Shown one piece after another: positions 8,111 to 13,985 of a stretch of DNA of 13,985 nt. Within the stretch, counting starts at the first letter, position 1. Every line of letters starts with the position of its first letter. Origin of the DNA: Clostridiales bacterium (GTDB lineage Bacteria; Bacillota_A; Clostridia; Christensenellales; CAG-917); contig JAITEJ010000136.1 in the NCBI GenBank assembly GCA_031282095.1, positions 1 through 13,985 on the forward strand. The letters are read 5' to 3'. A model generated the notes under the pieces. That model searched no databases. It saw nothing but the letters and a program-made list of their open reading frames with translations, and was not told the origin of the DNA. The translations under genes were made by a program, and so were the position numbers.

Positions 8111-8443
8111 CGCATAACTCCATGCCGTCGGCCGGTTCCTTGCCGGCACGGATTGCGGGCGTATGAACCTTATTTTACCGCTCTTTAACACCGTGCCGCT
8201 TAAACCGCAACTCCCGCCGATAATCGCGCGTTTTGCTTTATGTACCGCCCCGCGATTACTTCCGCTCCCGCCGCGGCGGGTGAAGCGTATCCGTTTGAAC
8301 GTTCGGGCTGAATAAATTATACGTATAGCATTAAAACCGCCTTACTGCGATATAGAAATCACTTGAAGTCCCGACGGCGTCAATTTCGGAAAGACATGCG
8401 CCGTAAAAAAGTGAATATATGTAACATTCAATCGACACAAATT
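8111..8443. other. Intergenic stretch without genes between convergent ATPase and amt
   Basis: No plausible coding region is seen here. The stretch contains a partial copy of the ATPase 3' end (see the repeat at 8184). It also holds a GCCGG/CCGGC hairpin (8131-8147) without a T-run and a perfect 14-bp palindrome CCCGCCGCGGCGGG (8267-8280). None of these is followed by a uridine tract, so none looks like a terminator. Confidence 0.6.
8184..8205 (+). repeat. Downstream duplicate of a 22-base stretch from the ATPase 3' end
   Basis: Bases 8184-8205 are identical to 7982-8003, which encode Phe-Asn-Thr-Val-Pro-Leu-Lys near the ATPase C-terminus. Weaker similarity continues to an ATCGCG at the right end (around 8222-8227 versus 8022-8027). 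The offset is 202 bases. A 22-base match is far beyond chance in 14 kb, so this is a real duplicated remnant, non-coding in its new place. Confidence 0.85.
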
Positions 8444-8489
8444 AAAACGCGGTTTATGCAGAGTAAAAAGCTTGCATAAACCGCGTTTT
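8444..8489. terminator. Bidirectional intrinsic terminator between ATPase and amt
   Basis: A perfect 17-bp inverted repeat: 8444-8460 (AAAACGCGGTTTATGCA) pairs with 8473-8489 around a 12-base loop. The arms end in A4 and T4, so RNA from either strand carries a GC-rich stem with a short U-tract. On the minus strand the tract continues as TTTTAATTT. It lies between the convergent genes, 26 bases past the amt stop, and probably serves both. Confidence 0.85.
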
Positions 8490-8515
8490 CGGTTAATATC
8501 GTTCGTTAAACAGGT

Positions 8516-10243
8516 CTAAATGCAATCGTCGTCCTGCAACGCGTCGTAGCCTTCCTCTCCTGTACGGATCTTCACTACGTTTTCCACATCGTAGACAAAG
8601 ATCTTGCCGTCGCCGAAGTTACCGGTGCGCAGAACCTTGTTTGCGGTTTCCACGACAAGGGACACGGGAACCTTGCAGACGACGAGGTCTACCTGAACCT
8701 TGGGCAACAGGTTGACGTCCACCTCCGCGCCGCGGTAATGCTCGACGTTGCCTTTTTGCATACCGCAGCCCATAACGTTGGTAACGGTCATGCCGGTTAT
8801 GCCGATAGAATTAAGAGCCGCTTTCAACTCCTCGAATTTGGAAAGCTTGGTGATAATCGATACCTTTGTAAACTTGTTTTTGTCCGTAACCGGCGTTTCG
8901 GTAAGCGGCGCGCCGCTTGCTGCGGGGAATGTTACGGCGGATGCGGCGGGCGTGCTTCCGTCATATGTTACGGGGACCGATACGATGTCCATCCCGTCGC
9001 TGGTGATGGGCGACGCCGCAAAGCCCGCGAACGCCGTGGCAAGACCGTGTTCGGAGATATCAAGCCCCGCAAGCTCTTCGGCACGGGAAACGCGGAGACC
9101 GACGGTTTTTTTGATTATAAGGAAGAATCCTATCATGACGACGGCGACATACGCCGCGACCACGACGACGCCGAGGATTTGAACGCCGAACAGCCTCGCG
9201 CCCCCGCCATAGAACAGTCCGCCGTTTTCCTTAGTCGCGAACAGACCGACCATTATGGTGCCGAACGCGCCGCACACGCCGTGAACGGAAATAGCGCCGA
9301 CGGGATCGTCGATTTTGAGTTTTTTGTCAATGAATTCCACGGCAAACACGACAATGATGCCGGCAAGTAAACCGATTACGAAAGCGCCGAAGTTGTCCAC
9401 TACGTCCGCCCCGGCAGTTATTGCGACAAGACCGGCGAGAGCGCCGTTGAAGGTCATGGAAACGTCGGGCTTTTTGTATTTAATCCATGTTACCGCCATG
9501 GCGGCTACGGTCGCCGCCGCCGCCGCTATGTTCGTAGTCACGAACACGGAGGACATTGAGAGTATCGCATCGTTGCCGTCCGCGCCCAAGGTAGAACCGC
9601 CGTTAAAACCGAACCAACCGAACCAAAGTATGAACACGCCGAGCGCGAGAAGCGCCATGTTATGACCGAGAATCGCTCTGGGTTTTCCGCCCTTGTCGTA
9701 TTTACCGATACGCGGTCCGATAATTTTGGCGCCGACAAAAGCCGAAATACCCCCGACCATGTGTACGACCGTAGAACCGGCAAAATCATGAAAGCCCAAC
9801 TCGGCAAGCCAGCCCCCGCCCCAAATCCAGTGACCGGAGATAGGATATACGAGCAGCGATATTCCGGCGCTGTAGATGATGTAACCTACGAATTTGGTTC
9901 GTTCCGCCATTGCCCCGGATACTATGGTAGCGGAGGTGGCGCAGAACACGGTTTGGAAAATGAGGAACGCCATGGACGGATATCCCGCCTCGGATTCGTA
10001 GTTTAAGACGAAAAAGTCGGGCGTACCGATCACACCGCCCAAAGAGGTTCCGAACATGATGCCGAAACCGAACAGCCAGAACAAAATTGTTCCGATTGCG
10101 AAGTCCATCAAATTTTTCATGATGATGTTTCCGGTGTTCTTCGCGCGGGTAAGACCGGCTTCCACCATTGCGAAGCCCGCTTGCATAAAGAACACGAGGG
10201 ATGCGGCCAATAACAGCCATATTGTGTCAGCTGACGAGTACAT
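8516..10243 (-). CDS. amt: Ammonium transporter fused to a P-II signalling domain
   Basis: A 575-residue fusion. Residues 1 to about 400 form an Amt/Rh ammonium channel with the family signature DFAGSTVVHMVGG (153-165), the twin pore histidines His161 and His321, and a cytoplasmic tail ending LDISEHG (394-400). A linker of about 55 residues rich in Ser, Thr, Pro and Ala leads to a complete P-II (GlnB/GlnK) domain (about 457-575). There the T-loop is VMGCGMQKGNVEHYRGAEV (490-508), the B-loop is TGNFGDGKIF (540-549), and KIRTGEE (558-564) follows. Gln496 matches the ligand-binding Gln39 of GlnB. Val508 replaces Tyr51, the uridylylated residue, so control by uridylylation is excluded at that site; ATP/ADP and 2-oxoglutarate sensing should remain. 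In trimeric Amt a tethered P-II trimer could plug the pore in cis. AAGGAG (10254-10259) ten bases upstream supports the start. Confidence 0.95.
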   Translation of the reverse strand: MYSSADTIWLLLAASLVFFMQAGFAMVEAGLTRAKNTGNIIMKNLMDFAIGTILFWLFGFGIMFGTSLGGVIGTPDFFVLNYESEAGYPSMAFLIFQTVFCATSATIVSGAMAERTKFVGYIIYSAGISLLVYPISGHWIWGGGWLAELGFHDFAGSTVVHMVGGISAFVGAKIIGPRIGKYDKGGKPRAILGHNMALLALGVFILWFGWFGFNGGSTLGADGNDAILSMSSVFVTTNIAAAAATVAAMAVTWIKYKKPDVSMTFNGALAGLVAITAGADVVDNFGAFVIGLLAGIIVVFAVEFIDKKLKIDDPVGAISVHGVCGAFGTIMVGLFATKENGGLFYGGGARLFGVQILGVVVVAAYVAVVMIGFFLIIKKTVGLRVSRAEELAGLDISEHGLATAFAGFAASPITSDGMDIVSVPVTYDGSTPAASAVTFPAASGAPLTETPVTDKNKFTKVSIITKLSKFEELKAALNSIGITGMTVTNVMGCGMQKGNVEHYRGAEVDVNLLPKVQVDLVVCKVPVSLVVETANKVLRTGNFGDGKIFVYDVENVVKIRTGEEGYDALQDDDCI

Positions 10244-10253
10244 AAGTTTTGAT

Positions 10254-10259
10254 CTCCTT
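10254..10259 (-). promoter_or_regulatory. Ribosome binding site of amt-PII
   Basis: The minus strand reads AAGGAG ten bases upstream of the ATG at 10243-10241. It supports this start over internal ones, and the N-terminus it gives matches an Amt without a signal peptide. Confidence 0.85.
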
Positions 10260-10352
10260 ATAAAAGTTTTTTAATTCAGAGCGGGCTGCCGTCCGCCATC
10301 GTTCAAGGGTTTGCTCCCGCGGTTTTTGGCGGGGCTTTGCGTTCAAATTTTC

Positions 10353-10436
10353 GTGCGGTCTCACCTTGCGTAACGCATTGATGAGGGATGTTTGTCCGCG
10401 CGGTCCGTATACGCCGTTCAGGCGCGGAGCCGGGTT
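10353..10436. repeat. Diverged dispersed repeat, copy A (partner 10723-10804)
   Basis: 10353-10436 aligns along its whole length with 10723-10804, roughly three bases in four identical by eye with two short gaps. Both run from a GCGG start through GCRT..ATGAG and GGTTTG-like blocks to GCGGAGCCGG. The right-hand 36 bases recur a third time at 10472-10507. Confidence 0.7.
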
Positions 10437-10490
10437 GCCGACAAAGATATTTTTTCGGCGCCGGATACGAACGTCCGCATAATGCGTTCG

Positions 10491-10545
10491 GGCGCGGAGC
10501 CGGGTTGAGCGGGATTTTGCGTAACGTCCGTGTGGTTTCTTTCGG
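10491..10545. repeat. Diverged dispersed repeat, copy C (partner 10685-10741)
   Basis: 10491-10545 matches 10685-10741 closely, sharing GCGGAGCCG, GAGCGGG and TTTTGCGTAACGTCCG blocks in order. A shortened third version lies at 10792-10832 (GCGGAGCCGGTTT, then TTTAACGTCCGCGCGGTTT). GCGGAGCC itself occurs at 10424, 10494, 10687 and 10792. Confidence 0.75.
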
Positions 10546-10722
10546 TACATGTCTGAGAGGACTGATAATCACCGACCTAAGCCCGAAAGCGTCAGGCACG
10601 CAACTGATTTATTCGCGGCGTTGTCTTGCGGCACGTATTTGGAAGGAACATCAGTTCCGCGCCGTAGGTGTTCGCAAGTTTCAATCGCGGAGCCGATTCG
10701 AGCGGGCTTTTGCGTAACGTCC

Positions 10723-10804
10723 GCGCGGTTTTGCTTTGCGGAGCGCATCAATGAGAGAGGTTTGCCGGCGCGTCCGTGTACACGGTCAAACGCGGAGCCG
10801 GTTT
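10723..10804. repeat. Diverged dispersed repeat, copy B (partner 10353-10436)
   Basis: This second member of the copy A pair directly continues the 10685-10741 repeat, with a 19-base overlap. Thus 10685-10804 is the longest intact-looking unit of the family in this leader, and the left part of the region carries the same pieces in separated order. Confidence 0.7.
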
Positions 10805-10871
10805 CAGTCAAACGTTTAACGTCCGCGCGGTTTAGGCACGCCTTTGTATGCGCGGACTGAACGCGGTGTAT

Positions 10872-10909
10872 AAAAAAACGGCGTATCTCCCTAAGGGTGA
10901 CACGCCGTT
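10872..10909 (-). terminator. Intrinsic terminator of glnA
   Basis: On the minus strand AACGGCGT (10909-10902) pairs with ACGCCGTT (10884-10877). An inner CCC-TTA-GGG stem lies between them, and the hairpin is followed directly by a run of T (to 10872). It sits 82 bases past the glnA stop and should separate glnA from amt transcription. Confidence 0.9.
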
Positions 10910-10990
10910 GTGCTGTAGTTTGAATATGTCCGCCGATGCGGTAAATGCCGTGAGGGCTTCGTTAAGTCGTTTTCGCCGCGTTAATTTTAA

Positions 10991-13075
10991 TTACACGCTG
11001 AACAACAGCTCCGCGTAGCTTGGGAAAGGCCAATGCTTCGCGCCTACGGAGGTTTCCAGTTCGTCGCCGATCGAGCGGAGTTCTTGCATGGTCACGAACA
11101 CCTGTTCGCGGAAGAATTTGGCTTCCGCGAGAATATCGCGGCAATTTTTGATCTCCAACAACTTGTTTTCCAACTCGTCCGTCTTGTTATAGAACGCGAG
11201 GGTGAGAGCCGAAAGCTTGGTAAGCAATTTCTTTTCCGGTTCGACGGCGTCTAACCCGATGCCGAGCTTTGCGGCGGCGGTCGCCGCGATATCCCTTTGA
11301 TAGTTTTCGACGGCGGGAAGGATATCCTTTTTCGCCATGTCTATCATGGAAAGGGCCTCGATTTTCAAAATCTTGCAATATGCCTCCACCATTATCTCAT
11401 AACGGGAGTGTACCTCGGTTTCCGTAAGTATGCCGTGCTTTTTGAAGAGCGAAACGTTCTTCTCGTTTATAAAATACGGTAACGCGTCCACCGTTGAACG
11501 GAGATTCAATAATCCGCGCTTTTCGGCTTCCTTCTTCCATTCTTCGGAATAGTTATTGCCGTTGAAAATTATGCGTCTGTGTTCCTTAAAAGTTTTGGCG
11601 ATGAGCTTGTGCAGCGCCGCGCCGAAATCCTTAGCCTTTTCAAGCTCGTCTGCAAAAATCGACAGCGACTCCGCCACGATGGTGTTTAAGATATAGTTGC
11701 ACTTCGCGATAGACTGCGAGGAGCCGGGCATTCTGAACTCGAACTTGTTGCCCGTAAAGGCGAACGGTGAAGTGCGGTTCCTGTCGGTATTGTCCTTAGG
11801 GAACTTCGGAAGCACGCCTACGCCGATTTCCAAAGGCACCTTTTCCTTATGGCTCAACGGCTTCTTGTCTACGATGCTGTCCACAACTGCGGAAAGCTCT
11901 TCGCCTAAAAACATGGATATGATAGCCGGCGGCGCCTCGTCCGCGCCCAAACGGTGATCGTTGCCCGCGCTTGCCACTGAGATCCTCAAAAGATCCTGAT
12001 AATCGTCCACCGCTTTGACAATAGCGGCAAGGAACACCAAAAATTGCGCGTTTTCCGCCGGCGACGCGCCGGGATCCAACAGATTGGACTTTTCCGTGGC
12101 TATCGACCAGTTGTTATGCTTGCCGCTGCCGTTTATGCCCGCGAACGGCTTCTCATGCAGGAGATTGACCAGACCGTGGTTTATCGCCACCTTCTTCATC
12201 GTTTCCATAACCAACTGATTTTGGTCTGTAGACAAATTGGTCGTACCGTACACCACGGCTAATTCATGCTGAGAGGGAGCGACTTCGTTGTGCTTGGTTT
12301 TGGACGGAACGCCCATTTTCCAAAGCTGCTCGTCGAGCTCCGCCATGTAGTTGACTATACGCGTCTTTATCGCGCCGAAATAATGATCCTCCAGTTCCTG
12401 CCCTTTGGGAGGCTTGGCGCCCCAAAGCGTGCGGCCGGTATAAACCAAATCCTTGCGCTTTTCGAACAGATCCTTGTTGATTAAGAAGTATTCCTGCTCC
12501 GCGCCGACGGTGGAAACCGCGCGCTGAGTTTCCGTATTACCGAACAGGCGCAGAATGCGCAGCACTTGTGTGTTCAGTGCGTCCATGGAACGGAGCAACG
12601 GAGTTTTTTCATCCAAAGCCTCGCCGCCGTATGAACAGAACGCCGTGGGAATACACAGAATACCGTCCTTAATGAAAGCGTACGAGGTAGGATCCCACGC
12701 GGTGTAACCCCTTGCCTCGAAAGTGGCGCGTATGCCGCCGGACGGGAAGCTGGACGCGTCGGGCTCGCCTTTTATCAGTTCCTTGCCGGAAAACTCCATG
12801 ATTACGCCGCCGTCCTTTGTGGGGGCTATAAAACTGTCGTGTTTCTCGGCGGTGATTCCCGTCATGGGCTGAAACCAATGCGTAAAGTGCGTCGCGCCCT
12901 TAGAAATAGCCCAATCTCTCATCGCGCTCGCAACCACGTCCGAAATGCTCGGATCGATGGGCGCGCCGCGCTGAATGGTTTTTTTAAGCGTCTTGTAAAC
13001 GGCGGACGGCAGGCGCTCCTGCATAACCTTGTCGCAAAAGACAAGCGAACCAAAAAGTTCAGGCACATTTTTCAT
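10991..13075 (-). CDS. glnN: Glutamine synthetase type III
   Basis: A 694-residue GSIII, which makes glutamine from glutamate, ammonium and ATP; the family forms large dodecamers. The length (about 700 residues versus about 450 for GSI) and the start [16 protein letters not shown] are typical of GSIII (GlnN, often annotated glnA). Conserved blocks are [18 protein letters not shown] (65-82), GAEQEYF with metal-binding glutamates (191-197), EVAPSQHE (264-271), [10 protein letters not shown] (315-324), [12 protein letters not shown] (372-383) and a C-terminal-side NKFEFR (443-448). All look intact and no frameshift is seen. GGAGG at 13086-13090, ten bases upstream of the ATG, fixes the start. 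The gene has its own promoter and a structured leader with an internal terminator, and lies upstream of an ammonium transporter on the same strand. GSIII enzymes are not known to be adenylylated, so leader control could be important. Confidence 0.97.
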   Translation of the reverse strand: MKNVPELFGSLVFCDKVMQERLPSAVYKTLKKTIQRGAPIDPSISDVVASAMRDWAISKGATHFTHWFQPMTGITAEKHDSFIAPTKDGGVIMEFSGKELIKGEPDASSFPSGGIRATFEARGYTAWDPTSYAFIKDGILCIPTAFCSYGGEALDEKTPLLRSMDALNTQVLRILRLFGNTETQRAVSTVGAEQEYFLINKDLFEKRKDLVYTGRTLWGAKPPKGQELEDHYFGAIKTRIVNYMAELDEQLWKMGVPSKTKHNEVAPSQHELAVVYGTTNLSTDQNQLVMETMKKVAINHGLVNLLHEKPFAGINGSGKHNNWSIATEKSNLLDPGASPAENAQFLVFLAAIVKAVDDYQDLLRISVASAGNDHRLGADEAPPAIISMFLGEELSAVVDSIVDKKPLSHKEKVPLEIGVGVLPKFPKDNTDRNRTSPFAFTGNKFEFRMPGSSQSIAKCNYILNTIVAESLSIFADELEKAKDFGAALHKLIAKTFKEHRRIIFNGNNYSEEWKKEAEKRGLLNLRSTVDALPYFINEKNVSLFKKHGILTETEVHSRYEIMVEAYCKILKIEALSMIDMAKKDILPAVENYQRDIAATAAAKLGIGLDAVEPEKKLLTKLSALTLAFYNKTDELENKLLEIKNCRDILAEAKFFREQVFVTMQELRSIGDELETSVGAKHWPFPSYAELLFSV

Positions 13076-13085
13076 CGTATAAAAA

Positions 13086-13090
13086 CCTCC
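13086..13090 (-). promoter_or_regulatory. Ribosome binding site of glnN
   Basis: GGAGG on the minus strand lies ten bases before the ATG and just seven bases past the end of the T-run of the leader terminator. Ribosome loading therefore depends on transcription passing that terminator. Confidence 0.85.
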
Positions 13091-13097
13091 GTGTTAT

Positions 13098-13153
13098 AAA
13101 AAAGACGCATCGGAAAAACCGGAACAAATCCTCAAGTTTTCCTCAGCGTCTTT
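13098..13153 (-). terminator. Leader intrinsic terminator (attenuator) upstream of glnN
   Basis: AAAGACGC (13153-13146) pairs with GCGTCTTT (13108-13101). The stem is extended inside by GGAAAAC (13142-13136) against GTTTTTCC (13119-13112) with one bulge, and it is followed by six Ts (13103-13098). This is a long rod-like terminator between the promoter and the glnN start, so premature termination is predicted. Its 5' arm overlaps the hexaloop hairpin at 13144-13157, so the two structures exclude each other. Confidence 0.8.
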
Positions 13154-13157
13154 GCTG
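13144..13157 (-). promoter_or_regulatory. Hexaloop hairpin, candidate ANTAR antiterminator site
   Basis: On the minus strand CAGC and GCTG form a four-pair stem around the six-base loop AAAGAC. Targets of ANTAR-domain antiterminators are two such hairpins with A at loop position 1 and G at position 4, the second overlapping the terminator's 5' arm. This loop has A1 and G4, and its AAAGACGC is also the terminator arm. The upstream partner is not clear: only a two-pair AA-ACGGGT-TT candidate is seen at about 13170-13179, so the assignment is tentative. Confidence 0.5.
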
Positions 13158-13166
13158 TCTTGTTTT

Positions 13167-13182
13167 ATTAAACCCGTTTCCG
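13167..13182 (-). repeat. 16-base direct repeat in the glnN leader, copy 2
   Basis: The minus strand reads CGGAAACGGGTTTAAT here and identically at 13237-13222, 55 bases upstream. Extended by one base, each copy can form a three-pair hairpin with a GAAA tetraloop; the outer pair is C-G here and T-G in the other copy. The copy sits just 5' of the hexaloop hairpin. Confidence 0.8.
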
Positions 13183-13191
13183 GCATCCGTT

Positions 13192-13207
13192 CGGCGGCGT
13201 ACCGCCG
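13192..13207 (-). other. Stable leader hairpin with a UACG loop
   Basis: CGGCGG and CCGCCG form a perfect six-pair GC stem closed by the loop TACG, a UNCG-type tetraloop in RNA. It lies between the two 16-base repeats of the glnN leader. Confidence 0.65.
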
Positions 13208-13213
13208 TTGCGA

Positions 13214-13247
13214 GCGCGCAGATTAAACCCGTTTCCGACCTGCGCGC
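13214..13247 (-). other. Leader hairpin presenting repeat copy 1 in its loop
   Basis: GCGCGCAG (13247-13240 on the minus strand) pairs perfectly with CTGCGCGC (13221-13214). The 18-base loop contains the first copy of the 16-base repeat (13237-13222). With the next hairpin it makes the glnN leader a multi-stem structure upstream of the attenuator. Confidence 0.65.
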
Positions 13248-13284
13248 GGCGCCCCGCGTCCGCTTTCGACTGATTATATCGCTA

Positions 13285-13313
13285 AGTATACAATCGCCGC
13301 ATACAATTGTCAA
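13285..13313 (-). promoter_or_regulatory. Sigma-70-type promoter for glnN
   Basis: On the minus strand TTGACA (13313-13308), a 17-base spacer (13307-13291) and TATACT (13290-13285) form an almost perfect housekeeping promoter. Transcription should start near 13278, giving a leader of about 200 bases. A-tracts of eight and seven (plus-strand T-runs at 13347-13354 and 13338-13344) lie upstream and could act like an UP element. Such a strong promoter followed by a terminator fits control after initiation. Confidence 0.9.
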
Positions 13314-13485
13314 GAAAAAGATTATATCTTATCAACATTTTTTTGCTTTTTTTTAAACCCTGCGAACGTCTTATTATCACGTTATTCCCGTCATACGGCG
13401 AATGTGACGGCTGTGAAATTCGATCGGCGGGACCGCCGCGCCGAATATGCGTAAAGCGGCAAGCGTATTAGCCGAAAAACGTGCT
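13314..13485. other. Spacer between the ECF S-component gene and the glnN promoter
   Basis: No gene is seen here. Two hairpins lie downstream of the ECF gene: CGGCGG-GA-CCGCCG (13425-13438) and CCGTCA/TGACGG (13388-13410). Neither is followed by a T-run on the minus strand, so termination after the ECF gene is uncertain and some read-through into glnN is possible. Confidence 0.5.
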
Positions 13486-13985
13486 TCAACCTTTAAGTTT
13501 CATGGAATTTTTAAGCGCGCCGTATACGGGAATTGCAAGTCCCAGATTTATAGCGACCATAGACGGTTGAACGGCGATTCGCGGAACTATAGCGCCGCCG
13601 TACGGGATGACGAGCGCGCGCCACCAACTCACGATAGTAAATTTGCCGCCGTCCAACAGCAGAACGCCGGTCGCGCCGTCGGGACCGCCGCCGTATAAAA
13701 TAGCAGTCAGAGCCGTGGCGACGGTGTTAATGCCGAGCGAACAGATTATAAGCGCGGCGACGGATCCTATAACCATCTTAGCGATAGGCTGTATTTTAGG
13801 CAGATAGAATGCCAGCCCCATAATGACACCCATCAACGTATTTCCCGCCGTAACGGTGAGATCGGGGGAGCTGTATTGCATCGTCGCGCCCAACGCGTCG
13901 CCCAGACCCCCTACGAGAGCTCCGCCCAACGGTCCGAAAAGCGCGCCCGCGAGATATACGGGGAGATATAAAAAGGATATTTTCG
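13486..13985 (-). CDS. ECF transporter S component, FolT-like, N-terminus missing
   Basis: The frame runs from the right edge to a TGA at 13488-13486, giving about 166 residues with no start in view. It has several hydrophobic helices and begins with a stretch reading ISFLYLPVYLAGALFGPLGG followed by a GALVGGLGD motif. This matches the first conserved helices of the ECF transporter S component family (Pfam ECF_trnsprt), most like the folate (FolT) group. S components bind a vitamin in the membrane and dock on a shared energising module (EcfAA'T), usually encoded elsewhere. Small-residue spacing such as AGALFG is typical of the surface that contacts EcfT. TTG at 13929 is an internal codon rather than the start, because family similarity continues upstream of it. 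Substrate (folate or another vitamin) is not determined. Confidence 0.82.
   Translation of the reverse strand, partial: KISFLYLPVYLAGALFGPLGGALVGGLGDALGATMQYSSPDLTVTAGNTLMGVIMGLAFYLPKIQPIAKMVIGSVAALIICSLGINTVATALTAILYGGGPDGATGVLLLDGGKFTIVSWWRALVIPYGGAIVPRIAVQPSMVAINLGLAIPVYGALKNSMKLKG

Larger units (their letters stand above)
10244..10870 (-). other. Repeat-rich leader region upstream of amt-PII
   Basis: About 625 bases separate the glnA terminator from amt. The open frames on either strand show no recognisable family and look compositional. The stretch is built from diverged copies of a common unit (listed separately) centred on GCGGAGCC, GTCCG and GCGTAACGTCCG. Near amt, a hairpin CCCGC/GCGGG lies at about 10316-10335. 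I found no convincing sigma-70 or sigma-54 promoter, so where amt transcription starts is open. Confidence 0.55.

Noticed and set aside
8267..8280. Palindrome CCCGCCGCGGCGGG as a terminator of the ATPase gene
   Set aside because: No T-run follows on either strand; the 17-bp inverted repeat at 8444-8489 is the better terminator.
10270..10310. Sigma-54 promoter (TGGC then GC spacing) before amt
   Set aside because: TGGCGGACGGCAGCCC does not have GC at the required distance from GG, and the TTGC block is missing.
10388..10860. Plus-strand open frames of about 103-109 codons in the amt leader, with repeated AEP and TSARF-like words
   Set aside because: The repeated peptide words come from the DNA repeat copies. 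There is no ribosome binding site and no family resemblance, and other frames are equally open, as expected in GC-rich repeats.
13076..13278. Glutamine (glnA-type) riboswitch in the glnN leader
   Set aside because: The conserved core I associate with that cyanobacterial riboswitch is not recognisable here, and the terminator/hexaloop layout is explained better by antitermination.

Overview
The window looks like chromosomal DNA of a low-to-mid GC Bacillota, most likely a Clostridia or Christensenellales-type anaerobe. This rests on the family mix: a type III glutamine synthetase, a heterodimeric multidrug-type ABC exporter, a PMCA-type P-type ATPase, an ECF transporter S component and a COG2509-like FAD dehydrogenase. 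It also rests on strong AGGAG-type ribosome binding sites and intrinsic terminators. The assignment is inference; no marker gene is present.

Left half, plus strand. An FAD-dependent dehydrogenase cut at its start by the window edge (2-1099) is followed by two ABC exporter half-transporters (1196-2968 and 2968-4899) that overlap in a TGATG junction. Their sequences predict one degenerate and one active ATP site. The tail of the second gene belongs to a 112-bp tandem repeat (4871 to about 5230) that carries the gene's last codons and stop. The array runs into a degenerate fourth unit holding an intrinsic terminator (5270-5300). A calcium-type P-type ATPase follows (5336-8110). Downstream of it a fragment of its own 3' end is repeated, and a 17-bp inverted repeat (8444-8489) forms a shared terminator with the convergent amt gene.

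Right half, minus strand: a nitrogen-assimilation module. Reading leftward, it has an ECF S component of the FolT-like family (13985-13486, cut at its start) and a near-consensus promoter (TTGACA, 17 bp, TATACT). Next come a structured leader of about 200 nt, glnA/glnN encoding glutamine synthetase III (13075-10991) and a strong terminator. A 600-nt repeat-rich leader then precedes an ammonium transporter fused at its C-terminus to a complete P-II signalling domain (10243-8516). The transporter imports ammonium, the P-II domain should gate it according to ATP/ADP/2-oxoglutarate, and GSIII assimilates the ammonium.

The most interesting points are these. (1) The glnA leader has an intrinsic terminator whose 5' arm can instead form a hairpin with an A1/G4 hexaloop. 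That is the hallmark of half of an ANTAR antiterminator target, but the partner hairpin is not clear. (2) The Amt-PII fusion lacks the uridylylated T-loop tyrosine. (3) Intergenic regions repeatedly contain local duplications, including copies of adjacent gene 3' ends. I did not find a wholly new multi-gene system; most genes belong to known families.
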